Shown here one piece after another: positions 27,140-34,392 of a stretch of 64,000 bases of DNA (the first letter of the stretch is position 1; each line of letters begins with the position of its first letter). Under the pieces are notes generated by a model. That model had not been told where the DNA came from. It was given only the letters and a program-made list of their open reading frames with translations, and searched no databases. The position numbers and the translations under genes are program-made. Location: assembly GCF_900129425.1 (NCBI RefSeq), contig NZ_LT670817.1, positions 7,654,001 through 7,718,000 of the forward strand, given 5' to 3'. This DNA is from Bradyrhizobium erythrophlei (GTDB lineage: Bacteria > Pseudomonadota > Alphaproteobacteria > Rhizobiales > Xanthobacteraceae).

Positions 27140-27520
27140 CATTGACCTCCTCTGCCTGTCTCGAACAGTCTCGACTTGTTGCTCATCAAGCGCGCGCAGC
27201 GGAGCCGCCGCGCCCGCCTTCATCGCGATACCCACGACCGCCCCAATCAGCAAACACGCCTTTATAATGCGGCGTCGCGGGTAGGCGGAGGGCTGCGCCT
27301 CTTCGTCCAGTCGACCGATTTTCATTGAATCAAAGAGCATGGACATAGGCTCCGTCTCAATGTTGATGGATTTTGTGCGAAACGTTGGATGCGATGCCTC
27401 AAGCCCCTTTGACCTGCAGTCCAAGGTCCAAGAGAGATTGACGTGCATCTCCGAACAGCATCGACGTCTTCGGTTCTACGAAGAGATCGTTTTTCACATC
27501 GGAGAGCGGACCGCCGTTCG
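27140..27520. other. Spacer between tautomerase and SDR genes
   Basis: Apart from the in-frame extension described for the tautomerase (a possible membrane-helix relic at about 27190-27350, minus strand) I see no gene. It contains the promoter region of the two tautomerase genes. Confidence 0.4.
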
Positions 27521-28270
27521 TCAGATCTGGGCTATGCCGCCATCGACGAAGATCTCGCTGGCCGCGATGAAGCTGCTGTCGTCGGAGGCCAGGAAAGCGG
27601 CGACCTTCGCAACCTCCTCATCGGTTCCCGTTCGGGCAAGGGGCGTTATGCTTGCCGCGTATTCCATGAAGCTGTTCAGCGCGTCACGGCTGGCGGCGGC
27701 GTTTTCGTGCGCGGGTGACGGGATCACGCCAGGGCTGATCGCGTTGACCCGGATGCCCTGGCCCCGCAAATCCGACGACCATGTCCTGGCGAAGCTGCGG
27801 ACCGCCGCCTTTGAGGCGCTGTAGACGCTCCAATTGGCCCAGCCTTTTGAGGCGACGATCGAGGCGTTCAAGATGATCGAGCCGCCCGGCCCCATCAGAG
27901 GCAGAGCCTTCTGGACGGTCCAGATCACGCCCTTCACATTCACTTCCAGGTGACGGTCGATGTGCTCCTCCGTCAGGCCGCCGAGCGGAATCGGAATCAC
28001 CACGCCGGCATTTGCGAAAACGACGTCGACACGTCCCACTTCACTGCGGATCTGGTCGTAGAGGCGGTCGAGATCAGCCGGCTTGGAGACGTCGCCCTGG
28101 ACGGCCCTAGCACTCGGTCCAAGAAGGGAAGCGGCGGCATCGAGTTCTGCCCGCCTGCGGCCCGTGATGTAAACGCGCGCGCCTTCCTTCACGAAAACCT
28201 TGGCCGTCGCCAGGCCGATCCCAGAGTTTCCACCAGTGATGACAGCGATCTTTCCATCGAGTTTCGGCAT
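27521..28270 (-). CDS. Short-chain dehydrogenase/reductase (classical SDR)
   Basis: A 249-residue oxidoreductase. The cofactor motif is 'TGGNSGIG' (residues 12-19), 'NAG' is at 87-89, and the catalytic Ser137-Tyr150-Lys154 set is present ('SVYSASK'). The C-terminal 'ISPGVIPSP' and 'FVDGGIAQI' are typical. Gly-Arg-Arg after beta-2 ('TGRRR') suggests NADP(H). GAGGAAGAT precedes the start. It lies 28 bp downstream of the muconolactone-isomerase-like gene and should be co-transcribed with it under the MarR-type regulator encoded divergently. The substrate is unknown. Confidence 0.9.
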   Translation of the reverse strand: MPKLDGKIAVITGGNSGIGLATAKVFVKEGARVYITGRRRAELDAAASLLGPSARAVQGDVSKPADLDRLYDQIRSEVGRVDVVFANAGVVIPIPLGGLTEEHIDRHLEVNVKGVIWTVQKALPLMGPGGSIILNASIVASKGWANWSVYSASKAAVRSFARTWSSDLRGQGIRVNAISPGVIPSPAHENAAASRDALNSFMEYAASITPLARTGTDEEVAKVAAFLASDDSSFIAASEIFVDGGIAQI

Positions 28271-28298
28271 ATCTTCCTCAAGCTTGTTGGTTGAACCA

Positions 28299-28589
28299 TC
28301 AGTTTCGGGGAGCGAAGCCGGAATACGGCTTCAGTGGAACGATCATCGGAGGCTGCAGGTAGCCTTCGCGGATGAGAGGAAGCGCGTTGAACTTTTCCGC
28401 GACTTCGTCAGTCGAAGCGGCTTCCACAATTGCGCAGGCGCCTCCGGCGTCACCGCGAAACCAGATTTGTTGAACCAAACCGGCCGCGTAGAGGCCACGT
28501 ATCATCTCGAACTCCGCCTCCCTGAGGTCTGCGGGAGCAGGGGTTTCCCCCTTATCGGGATGCCAGGAGAACAGGGTCATGAACTGCAT
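28299..28589 (-). CDS. YciI/muconolactone-isomerase-like small protein
   Basis: A 96-residue protein with a ferredoxin-like alpha/beta pattern; 'MQFMTLFSWHPDKGE' at the start and 'AEKFNALPLIREGYLQPPMI' near the end match the muconolactone delta-isomerase-like group often found next to SDRs. The start at 28589 is preceded by AAGGAG. A longer frame to 28619 would run through the ribosome site and is rejected. It is the first gene of the operon with the SDR, and its promoter contains palindromic operators. Its enzymatic role is unproven. Confidence 0.75.
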   Translation of the reverse strand: MQFMTLFSWHPDKGETPAPADLREAEFEMIRGLYAAGLVQQIWFRGDAGGACAIVEAASTDEVAEKFNALPLIREGYLQPPMIVPLKPYSGFAPRN

Positions 28590-28612
28590 TTTGAGCGCTC
28601 CTTGAGTTAATA

Positions 28613-28723
28613 CCAGCATATGCTTGTGTTAACCAGCATATGCTTATAAATCAAGACGGGCGCAAATCACATGCAGTTGATTCCAGCATATGCTTGTGTT
28701 TGGGAACGATGCCGGCATATGCT
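28613..28723. promoter_or_regulatory. Four AGCATATGCT palindromes, likely MarR operators
   Basis: AGCATATGCT occurs at 28615-28624, 28635-28644 and 28685-28694, and as GGCATATGCT at 28714-28723. Each is followed by TTGTGTT or TTATAAATCAAGACGG / TTACAAATCAAGACGG, so the region is a tandem duplication of a two-site block with about 70-bp period. It lies between the isomerase-SDR operon and the divergent MarR gene, the normal place for autoregulatory operators. Confidence 0.75.
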
Positions 28724-28748
28724 TACAAATCAAGACGGAGATCATCAC

Positions 28749-29237
28749 GTGAAAGAGAGAACCCGGTACGCACGACCGGAAAGCGAAGGACGTTGCCATT
28801 GCACGGAATTGCGAAAGGCGTCGCGACGAATCTCGCAGCTTTACGATACGGCGCTCGCGCCGAGCGGCCTGAAGACGACGCAGCGCGCGATACTGGCGGA
28901 AATCGGGCGTTCCGAGCCGGCGACGGTCGGCGCACTGGCCGACGCGTTGGTGATGGACGCCGGCGGTCTTGCTCACACCTTGAAGCCGCTCACCCGTGAA
29001 AAGCTGGTCACGATCGCTGTCGATCCGCAGGACCGGCGCAACCGGTTGATCAGTCTGACCCGCTTGGGACGGTCCAAGCTCCGTGAATCGGATGCCCTGT
29101 GGGAGGCTGCGCAGCGGAGCTTCAAAGCCGCCCTTGGGGCCACCGGATCCGAGGACTTGCGCGTGGTGATGCAGCTTCTCGTAGCGAACGACTTCACTGA
29201 AACTTTCGAAAAGGCGCTGGCATCGACCGGCCGATAA
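28749..29237 (+). CDS. MarR-family transcriptional regulator
   Basis: A 162-residue winged-helix regulator. The start is set at GTG 28749 ('MKERTRYARPESEG') with GGAG nine bases upstream; an in-frame ATG at 28671 lies within the operator repeats and is unlikely. Core features are 'LRKASRRISQLYDTALAPSGL', the wHTH 'ATVGALADALVMDAGGLAHTL' (written in part) and the wing 'DPQDRRNRLISLTRLG'. A Cys pair near the N-terminus ('RCHCTEL') could sense oxidants or electrophiles, as in OhrR-like MarR proteins. It probably represses itself and the isomerase-SDR operon through the palindromes next to it. A similar regulator is at 42324-42878. Confidence 0.88.
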   Translation: MKERTRYARPESEGRCHCTELRKASRRISQLYDTALAPSGLKTTQRAILAEIGRSEPATVGALADALVMDAGGLAHTLKPLTREKLVTIAVDPQDRRNRLISLTRLGRSKLRESDALWEAAQRSFKAALGATGSEDLRVVMQLLVANDFTETFEKALASTGR

Positions 29238-29273
29238 ATATTCCGGAGATCTTATGATCGATTTGATGATCGA

Positions 29274-29450
29274 TTTGAGAAGCGACACCTGCAGCCGGCC
29301 GACGCCTTCGGGGCCGGGCGCACGCGGACAGAATTTGGGACCTATCTTCCTGCCCTGCTCGTTGCCGGCGCCTTCTTGCTCGTGGCATCGCTTCTCGTTG
29401 TGACCCTGCCCAAGCCAGGCAAGCCGAACGTCGTTCCGGCCACGGCTTGA
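29274..29450 (+). pseudogene. C-terminal fragment of an MFS transporter
   Basis: The frame ending TGA at 29448 encodes one full membrane helix ('LPALLVAGAFLLVASLLVV') followed by a short polar tail 'TLPKPGKPNVVPATA', typical of the last helix and C-terminus of major-facilitator permeases. Nothing upstream belongs to the same gene; the MarR gene ends only 36 bp before. It is a deletion remnant. Confidence 0.65.
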
Positions 29451-29489
29451 ACAAGCCCGTCGAATTGAAAAACAAGTTGGAGAAACCTA

Positions 29490-30518
29490 ATGAACTATCG
29501 ATATCTCGGCCGTTCCGGCTTCCGCGTTCCGGCACTAAGCCTTGGAACAGCTACCTTCGGCGGCAAGGGCGATTTTTTTGCCGCTTGGGGTGATACCGGG
29601 GCGGAACAGGCGACGCGCCTCGTCGACATGTGCCTCGACTTTGGCCTGAACATGTTCGACAGCGCCGACGTCTATTCCGCCGGACTTGCGGAGGAAATCC
29701 TCGGCGCGGCGATCAAAGGCAAGCGTGATCGCGTTATCGTCTCAACGAAGGCCACTTTCCGCTTTGGAGAGGGCCCCAACGACGTGGGTTCTTCGCGCTA
29801 TCATCTGATTAACGCTTGCGAGAAAGCCCTGAAGCGCCTGGGGACCGACTATATCGATATTTTTCAGCTTCACGGCTTCGACGCCAGGACGCCGATTGAG
29901 GAGACCTTGAGCGCCCTCGACGATCTCGTTCGCGCCGGCAAGATCCGCTATGTGGGCTGCTCGAACTTTTCAGGCTGGCATCTGATGAAGTCGCTGGCGG
30001 TGGCGGAGCGTTACAATTTGCCACGCCATGTCGCGCATCAGGCATATTATTCGCTGGCCAACCGCGAATACGAAAGTGAACTTATGCCCCTCGGGCTCGA
30101 CCAGGGGGTCAGCGCGATCGTCTGGAGCCCCTTGGCGTCGGGGCGCCTCACCGGCAAGATCCGGCAGGGCCTATCCGTGCCTGAGGGCAGCCGACGCGGC
30201 CTGAGGCCCGAAGACGGTCCTTTCGTGCAGGACGGGCATCTCTTCACGATCATCGAGGCGATCGATGAGATCGCCGGCGAGACCGGGAAATCGGTGACGC
30301 AGATCGCGCTCAATTGGCTCCTTCAACGTCCCACCGTCGCGAGCCTCATCATCGGCGCGCGCAACGAAACGCAACTGTCGGAAAATTTCGGAGCCATTGG
30401 CTGGGCCCTCACGCCCGATCAGGTTCAGCGCCTGGATAAGGCCAGCCGGGTCATCCCGACCTATCCTTATTGGCACCAGGAGGGATTTGCGGAGAGAAAT
30501 CCATTCCCTACCTTATAG
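29490..30518 (+). CDS. Aldo/keto reductase
   Basis: A 342-residue NADPH-dependent reductase of the AKR superfamily ((beta/alpha)8 barrel). The catalytic tetrad is visible as Asp/Tyr in 'FDSADVYS', Lys in 'VSTKATF' and His in 'IFQLHGFD'. The cofactor segment 'SLIIGARNETQLSEN' near the C-terminus matches the YajO/YdjG-like AKRs. Length agrees with the family. The start at 29490 is preceded by GGAGAAACCTA. It lies between the MFS relic and a same-strand LysR gene that may control it. The carbonyl substrate is unknown. Confidence 0.92.
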   Translation: MNYRYLGRSGFRVPALSLGTATFGGKGDFFAAWGDTGAEQATRLVDMCLDFGLNMFDSADVYSAGLAEEILGAAIKGKRDRVIVSTKATFRFGEGPNDVGSSRYHLINACEKALKRLGTDYIDIFQLHGFDARTPIEETLSALDDLVRAGKIRYVGCSNFSGWHLMKSLAVAERYNLPRHVAHQAYYSLANREYESELMPLGLDQGVSAIVWSPLASGRLTGKIRQGLSVPEGSRRGLRPEDGPFVQDGHLFTIIEAIDEIAGETGKSVTQIALNWLLQRPTVASLIIGARNETQLSENFGAIGWALTPDQVQRLDKASRVIPTYPYWHQEGFAERNPFPTL

Positions 30519-30730
30519 AGGTCCAAGAGAGCACATCAGGCATCCTGATCGGGATTCTCGTCATAGCGACGCGAGAATGCCAGATGTATGGATGCCGTCG
30601 AGGGCCGACCAGGACGGACCGTGACTGCTGACCGAATACCTCAGCGCAAATGCCTGGCGTTAGTGGTTGATCAATGCGGCCGTCCTTTTCACCTGATGAG
30701 CGTCCCAAACTTGCCGAGCATAAGCATCCC

Positions 30731-31618
30731 ATGTTCGATTGGAACAACCTGCACGTCTTTCTCGAACTCGCACGCCAGGGCCGACTAGCCCCCACAGCGC
30801 GGCGCTTACGCGTAGACCACACCACGGTCAGCCGCCGCGTAGCCGAACTCGAGAGATCGCTCGACCAAAAGTTGTTTGACCGGACCGACGACGGCTTCGT
30901 GCTGACCGAAGCTGGCGCCCGCCTTCAGCCACTCGCCGAGGCCATGGAACAGCAGGCGCTTGTCATCGCGGCCGGCAAGCCCGCCGCCCCCGCTGGCAGC
31001 GTGCGGGTAGCCAGCATGGAAGGATTCGGTAGCCAATATGTTGCCCAGTACCTGCCCTCCCTGACGGCAAGCTATCCCGAGCTGCTCGTCGAACTCGTGA
31101 CCTCGCCTAATCCGATCAACCTGACCAAGCGCGAGGCGGATGTCAGTCTGTCCTTCATGCCGCCGCGCGGGCCGCGGTTGCAAGTTAGGCAAATCGGGTC
31201 CTTCGCCCTGTTCCTTTACGCAGCACCAGCGTACCTCGCCGCACACGGCACCCCGGCTATGCCCGAAGACCTCGCCGCGCACGTATTTGTGGACTACATC
31301 GAGGACGTCGTACAAATTCCTGAGGTGCTTTGGCTACACGAATTCGTTTCTTGCCCCCGCGTTTGCTTCCGCTCTTCCTCTCTGTATGCTCAGGCGACTG
31401 CTGCTGCTGCCGGGGCCGGTCTCGTGGTTCTCCCCTCCTTCGCCGGCGAAACCGACCCGCGCCTCGTCCCGGTGCTCAAATCATCCGTGCGAACGGAGCG
31501 GCCGATCTACCTCGGCGTGCACGAGGATCTGGCCTGGATCCCGCGCGTGCGCGCGGTCGTACGTATACTGGAAGAGCAGGTCGCAGCGGATCGTGACTTC
31601 CTCATGCAAGACACATAA
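30731..31618 (+). CDS. LysR-family transcriptional regulator
   Basis: A 295-residue regulator. The N-terminal wHTH is clear ('NNLHVFLELARQGRLAPTAR', 'TTVSRRVAELERSLDQKLF') and the substrate-binding fold follows. The start at ATG 30731 places 'MFDWNNL' at the N-terminus, the common beginning of this subgroup; a longer frame from 30674 is less likely. It lies 213 bp downstream of the aldo/keto reductase on the same strand. The 212-bp gap between the two shows no gene. The inducer is unknown. Confidence 0.9.
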   Translation: MFDWNNLHVFLELARQGRLAPTARRLRVDHTTVSRRVAELERSLDQKLFDRTDDGFVLTEAGARLQPLAEAMEQQALVIAAGKPAAPAGSVRVASMEGFGSQYVAQYLPSLTASYPELLVELVTSPNPINLTKREADVSLSFMPPRGPRLQVRQIGSFALFLYAAPAYLAAHGTPAMPEDLAAHVFVDYIEDVVQIPEVLWLHEFVSCPRVCFRSSSLYAQATAAAAGAGLVVLPSFAGETDPRLVPVLKSSVRTERPIYLGVHEDLAWIPRVRAVVRILEEQVAADRDFLMQDT

Positions 31619-32329
31619 GTTCAGGACCTTCCCTTTCGCATTGTTCCGCGTTGTTGTTCTGCGGCGCTCGAAAGAAATGTGGAATCAAGAGCGATGCGGA
31701 TGGAGCAGGGCTGATGCAGACGGCGAGTTAGTCGTTGCATAGCCTCATCGCCAAAGCCGCCAACGGGACGTCGGTGTGCACATGACGGTGCGTCAGCAAT
31801 TACCAACTGGCATGAAACCGCGTGGTGCCTTCCATGCGTAGGTACGTAGATCATGGTTGGCGTCCAGTGCTCGACCAGCGGCCCTTTGTGTGACGGTACC
31901 ATTGGCGTCAATGCACTGGCAAAATGCGGCCTGAATATTCGCGTACTTGGCCGGCGGCATGCGAATGATCATCCTACAGCGGCGAGGCCTGCTGGTGCGA
32001 AGACACCAACACCGCCTTGCCTCTCGCGTTGTCACTGTGTCGATCCTGGACATCGCAGTGGCAATCGCATCAGCTAAGGTCTGGAAATATACTCCGTTCT
32101 TTCTCCGTGCGGTACCCGACGTGACCTGAGCACCGTGAAGCTGCGTGATGCCGACTGCGTCGCTTCGCAGCAGCGGGCGCATCAGCGGCCTCGTCATTGC
32201 ACGGGGACCGTGATTCAGCGCGACGGGGCTTGCACCTTTTCCCAATTCTCAAACACCAAGTGGAGCACATATCCCTATTCGAGTGGCTATCAGTTAAATC
32301 GCAACCCACCCAGCGTATGGAGAAAAGTC
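31619..32329. other. Gene-free stretch of 711 bp
   Basis: Several overlapping open frames exist on both strands, none with a ribosome site or a family signature. It may contain decayed genes, but I recognise none. The promoter of the cupin gene should be at its right end. Confidence 0.5.
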
Positions 32330-32812
32330 ATGCAACAAATCGAGCCGACTACCATCCCCGATCTTTCACAGCTCTCCTATAATGGGAATGATGCACCACC
32401 TCGCGAAAATGACGCGATACAGCATGTGCTGCGTCAGGATAATAGCGTGTCGGTTCGTAAGGCGCTTGTCCACCAGCAAGACGAGGTTCACATCCACGTC
32501 TACGTGCTCGAACCGGGCGGCCGTATCAAGAGCCATTACCACACCAAGAACTGGGACATCTTTTTCGTCATAGAGGGTGAATTCGAGGCATCCCACAGCA
32601 GGAACGGGCCGTCCATCCGTTGTGGCAGGCATGCCATGCACCTTGTTCCACCCGGCACAATCCATGAAATCGTCAATGCCAGCACGACGGAGCCGCTAAA
32701 ATTCCTGCTGATACAGAGTCCTTCGAAAAAGGGCTACGATTTCATCCGATCTGATCTGCCAACTTTGGCGATGCCGGTTGAGGTGAATTTGTTTAGCTCC
32801 CGAACAGCATGA
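32330..32812 (+). CDS. Cupin-domain protein
   Basis: A 160-residue single-domain cupin starting at 32330 ('MQQIEPTTIPDLSQL') after GGAGAAAAG. Motif 1 is 'HYHTKNWDIFFVIEGEF' with the metal-binding His-x-His and Glu, motif 2 is 'PPGTIHEI' with the third His. Such proteins may be dioxygenases, isomerases or sensors; the sequence does not decide. The frame is open upstream to 32135 but without coding character. It is followed by the 150-bp repeat and gene debris. Confidence 0.85.
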   Translation: MQQIEPTTIPDLSQLSYNGNDAPPRENDAIQHVLRQDNSVSVRKALVHQQDEVHIHVYVLEPGGRIKSHYHTKNWDIFFVIEGEFEASHSRNGPSIRCGRHAMHLVPPGTIHEIVNASTTEPLKFLLIQSPSKKGYDFIRSDLPTLAMPVEVNLFSSRTA

Positions 32813-32880
32813 TCCAACTCTCGAATGAGAGTAGAACGACCAGGCGGAACGAGGGGCCGAGCGGTGCTGTTCTCCCGAAG

Positions 32881-33030
32881 CATGCAGCAATGCATCACCA
32901 ATCGCGGCAGAGCGGTCGGCCCCTCAACCTCGTCGGTCGTATCCTTCAGTGCTTGACGCTCTTTGAAGCGTTGGTGTGGAGGCTCCGATTTGCCGTTCAT
33001 GCTCAATCGTCCGGGTCGTGGACTAGCGTA
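32881..33030. repeat. 150-bp direct repeat, copy 1
   Basis: Bases 32881-33030 (from CATGCAGCAATGC to GGACTAGCGTA) recur at 37280-37429 with only two differences. The right end abuts exactly the fragment of an FMN reductase. The repeat has open frames on both strands but resembles no protein that I know. Confidence 0.9.
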
Positions 33031-33156
33031 AGCTTCGTGAGCTACGGCGTCATGGGGGGTGTGCGGAGCGTTCAGCGGATTCGCGAGAACGTCGTCGAAC
33101 TGCAGCTCGCCCCAGTGAAATCCTCGGTACACGTTCCTGCGCCGACGCTCAAATAA
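33031..33156 (+). pseudogene. C-terminal fragment of NADPH-dependent FMN reductase
   Basis: Starting at the very edge of the repeat, the frame encodes 'SFVSYGVMGGVRSVQRIREN' and then 'VVELQLAPVKSSVHVP', the last third of flavodoxin-like NAD(P)H:FMN reductases. The N-terminal FMN-binding part is missing. It ends with TAA at 33154 and just precedes a tautomerase gene. Confidence 0.65.
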
Positions 33157-33167
33157 GGAAAGCCATC

Positions 33168-33557
33168 ATGCCGCTCCTGCGCTTCGACCTCATCGAGGGA
33201 CGCTCGGAATCTGAGCTGAAGAAGATCCTCGACGTCACGCACGAGGTGTTGCTCGACACCCTCCAGGTACCGAAACACGATCGCTACCAGGTCGTGCATG
33301 AGCACAAGCGCTCTCGCATGGTGATCGAGGATACTGGGCTCGGATTTGCCAGATCCGACAAAATAGTTGTGCTCCAGATCACCAGTCGTCCACGAAAACG
33401 CGAAATGAAGCAGGCCTTCTATCGTTTGCTGGTCGAAAGGCTTTCCGCCAGTTGCGGAATTTCACCAACCGACGTGGTCGTGAATTTTGTGACGAGCGCT
33501 GATGAGGACTGGTCATTCGGCGCAGGCCGGGCGCAATTTCTGACCGGCGATCTATGA
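33168..33557 (+). CDS. Tautomerase-superfamily protein (Tautomerase_2-like)
   Basis: A 129-residue paralogue of the protein encoded at 26750-27139, with Pro1 after the initiator Met ('MPLLRFDLIEGRSES'), 'RYQVVHEHKRS' in the central part and the conserved 'EDWSFGAG' near the C-terminus. The start is supported by AAGGAAAG. The two copies agree in length and in several motifs but differ widely, so they are old duplicates or separate acquisitions. It lies inside the segment flanked by the 150-bp repeats. The substrate is unknown. Confidence 0.8.
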   Translation: MPLLRFDLIEGRSESELKKILDVTHEVLLDTLQVPKHDRYQVVHEHKRSRMVIEDTGLGFARSDKIVVLQITSRPRKREMKQAFYRLLVERLSASCGISPTDVVVNFVTSADEDWSFGAGRAQFLTGDL

Positions 33558-34038
33558 ACCCGGAGGGGTGGCACCCGAATTGGAGTTGTGGTGGACGCAG
33601 AAATCATTATTCGACGCACCTTCCTCCATAGCTCGGGAATCAACTGTAACAAAAATTGCGCGTTGCTGTGGCGCAAACATCACCGAACATCAAGGAGACT
33701 ATCGTGACGATAACCAGGCGCCTGGGCGGTCAACGATCCCGGCGCGACCAATGTCGCGCAGATCGTGATCGCCGGTACCAAGCGGCAGGCGCCGGAAGGC
33801 GCGATATCGATGCCTGCGTTCGGTGACGCGTATTCCGACGACGAGATTGCGGCCGTGGCCAACTACGCCACCTCACGCTTCGGCGGCAAGGGATCGCAGC
33901 TTACCGCCCAGGACGTGGCGGAGTTGAGGAAGCAAACGTCCGAATGATCGCCGGCGGGTGCCGATAACGGTGCAAACCCCACGTAACAGGAGTGTCAGCC
34001 GCACCGGCCGGGTACTCTAGGAATACTGAGAGACTTCC
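33558..34038. other. Spacer holding only a cytochrome remnant
   Basis: Besides the cytochrome c fragment (33723-33947) no gene is seen. An AAGGAG followed by GTG at 33703 starts an ORF that runs out of frame through the cytochrome remnant, evidently a deletion junction. Confidence 0.45.
33723..33947 (+). pseudogene. C-terminal fragment of a class I cytochrome c
   Basis: The frame gives 'VNDPGATNVAQIVIAGT', 'ISMPAFGDAYSDDEIAAVAN' and 'YATSRFGGKGSQL', the Met-ligand loop and last helix of a small cytochrome c of the type paired with alcohol or aldehyde dehydrogenases. The CxxCH haem-binding part is missing. Confidence 0.65.
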
Positions 34039-34392
34039 ATGAGCCTTCCATCAACCATTATGAACGTTCAACTCGAGGCTCCCGTCCGATTTAGTCCATC
34101 GGTCGAACGGCCAGACGCGGATGAGGATAAAACCACCCAGGCTCTGATCGCGACCATGCGGTATATCAACGAAAAGACCTTCGCTGATGGCGGTCATGCG
34201 CTCAGAAGTGTGCACGCCAAGACCCATGGAATTTTGCAGGGCTACCTGGAAGTGGATACGGACCTCCCAGGTGACCTTGCACAGGGATTGTTCGCGAAGC
34301 CCGGTCGTTATCCGGCTGTGCAGCATCTGGTCGATGCTTTAGCGGCAGTCCGCGCGCAACTGGGCTGGTCACTCGGGGAGGAAGCGGCTTGA
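34039..34392 (+). pseudogene. Catalase-family protein N-terminus fused to another tail
   Basis: The 117-residue frame begins like the catalase-related proteins of rhizobia: 'VHAKTHGILQGYLEVDTDLP' and 'LAQGLFAKPGRYPA'. At about residue 93 the similarity ends; family members would continue with a 'RFS' and haem-pocket region, but here an unrelated tail 'VQHLVDALAAVRAQLGWSLG' follows and the protein stops. It looks like a deletion fusion and cannot bind haem as a catalase does. GAGAG precedes the start. It overlaps the MFS start by four bases. Confidence 0.6.

Noticed and set aside
27140..27448. Longer form of the tautomerase with an N-terminal membrane helix
   Set aside because: A strong ribosome site and the catalytic proline right after the internal Met fix the short start.
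28613..28723. Possible short CRISPR-like array
   Set aside because: The repeats are short palindromes with unequal spacing in a divergent promoter, with no cas genes; operators explain them better.
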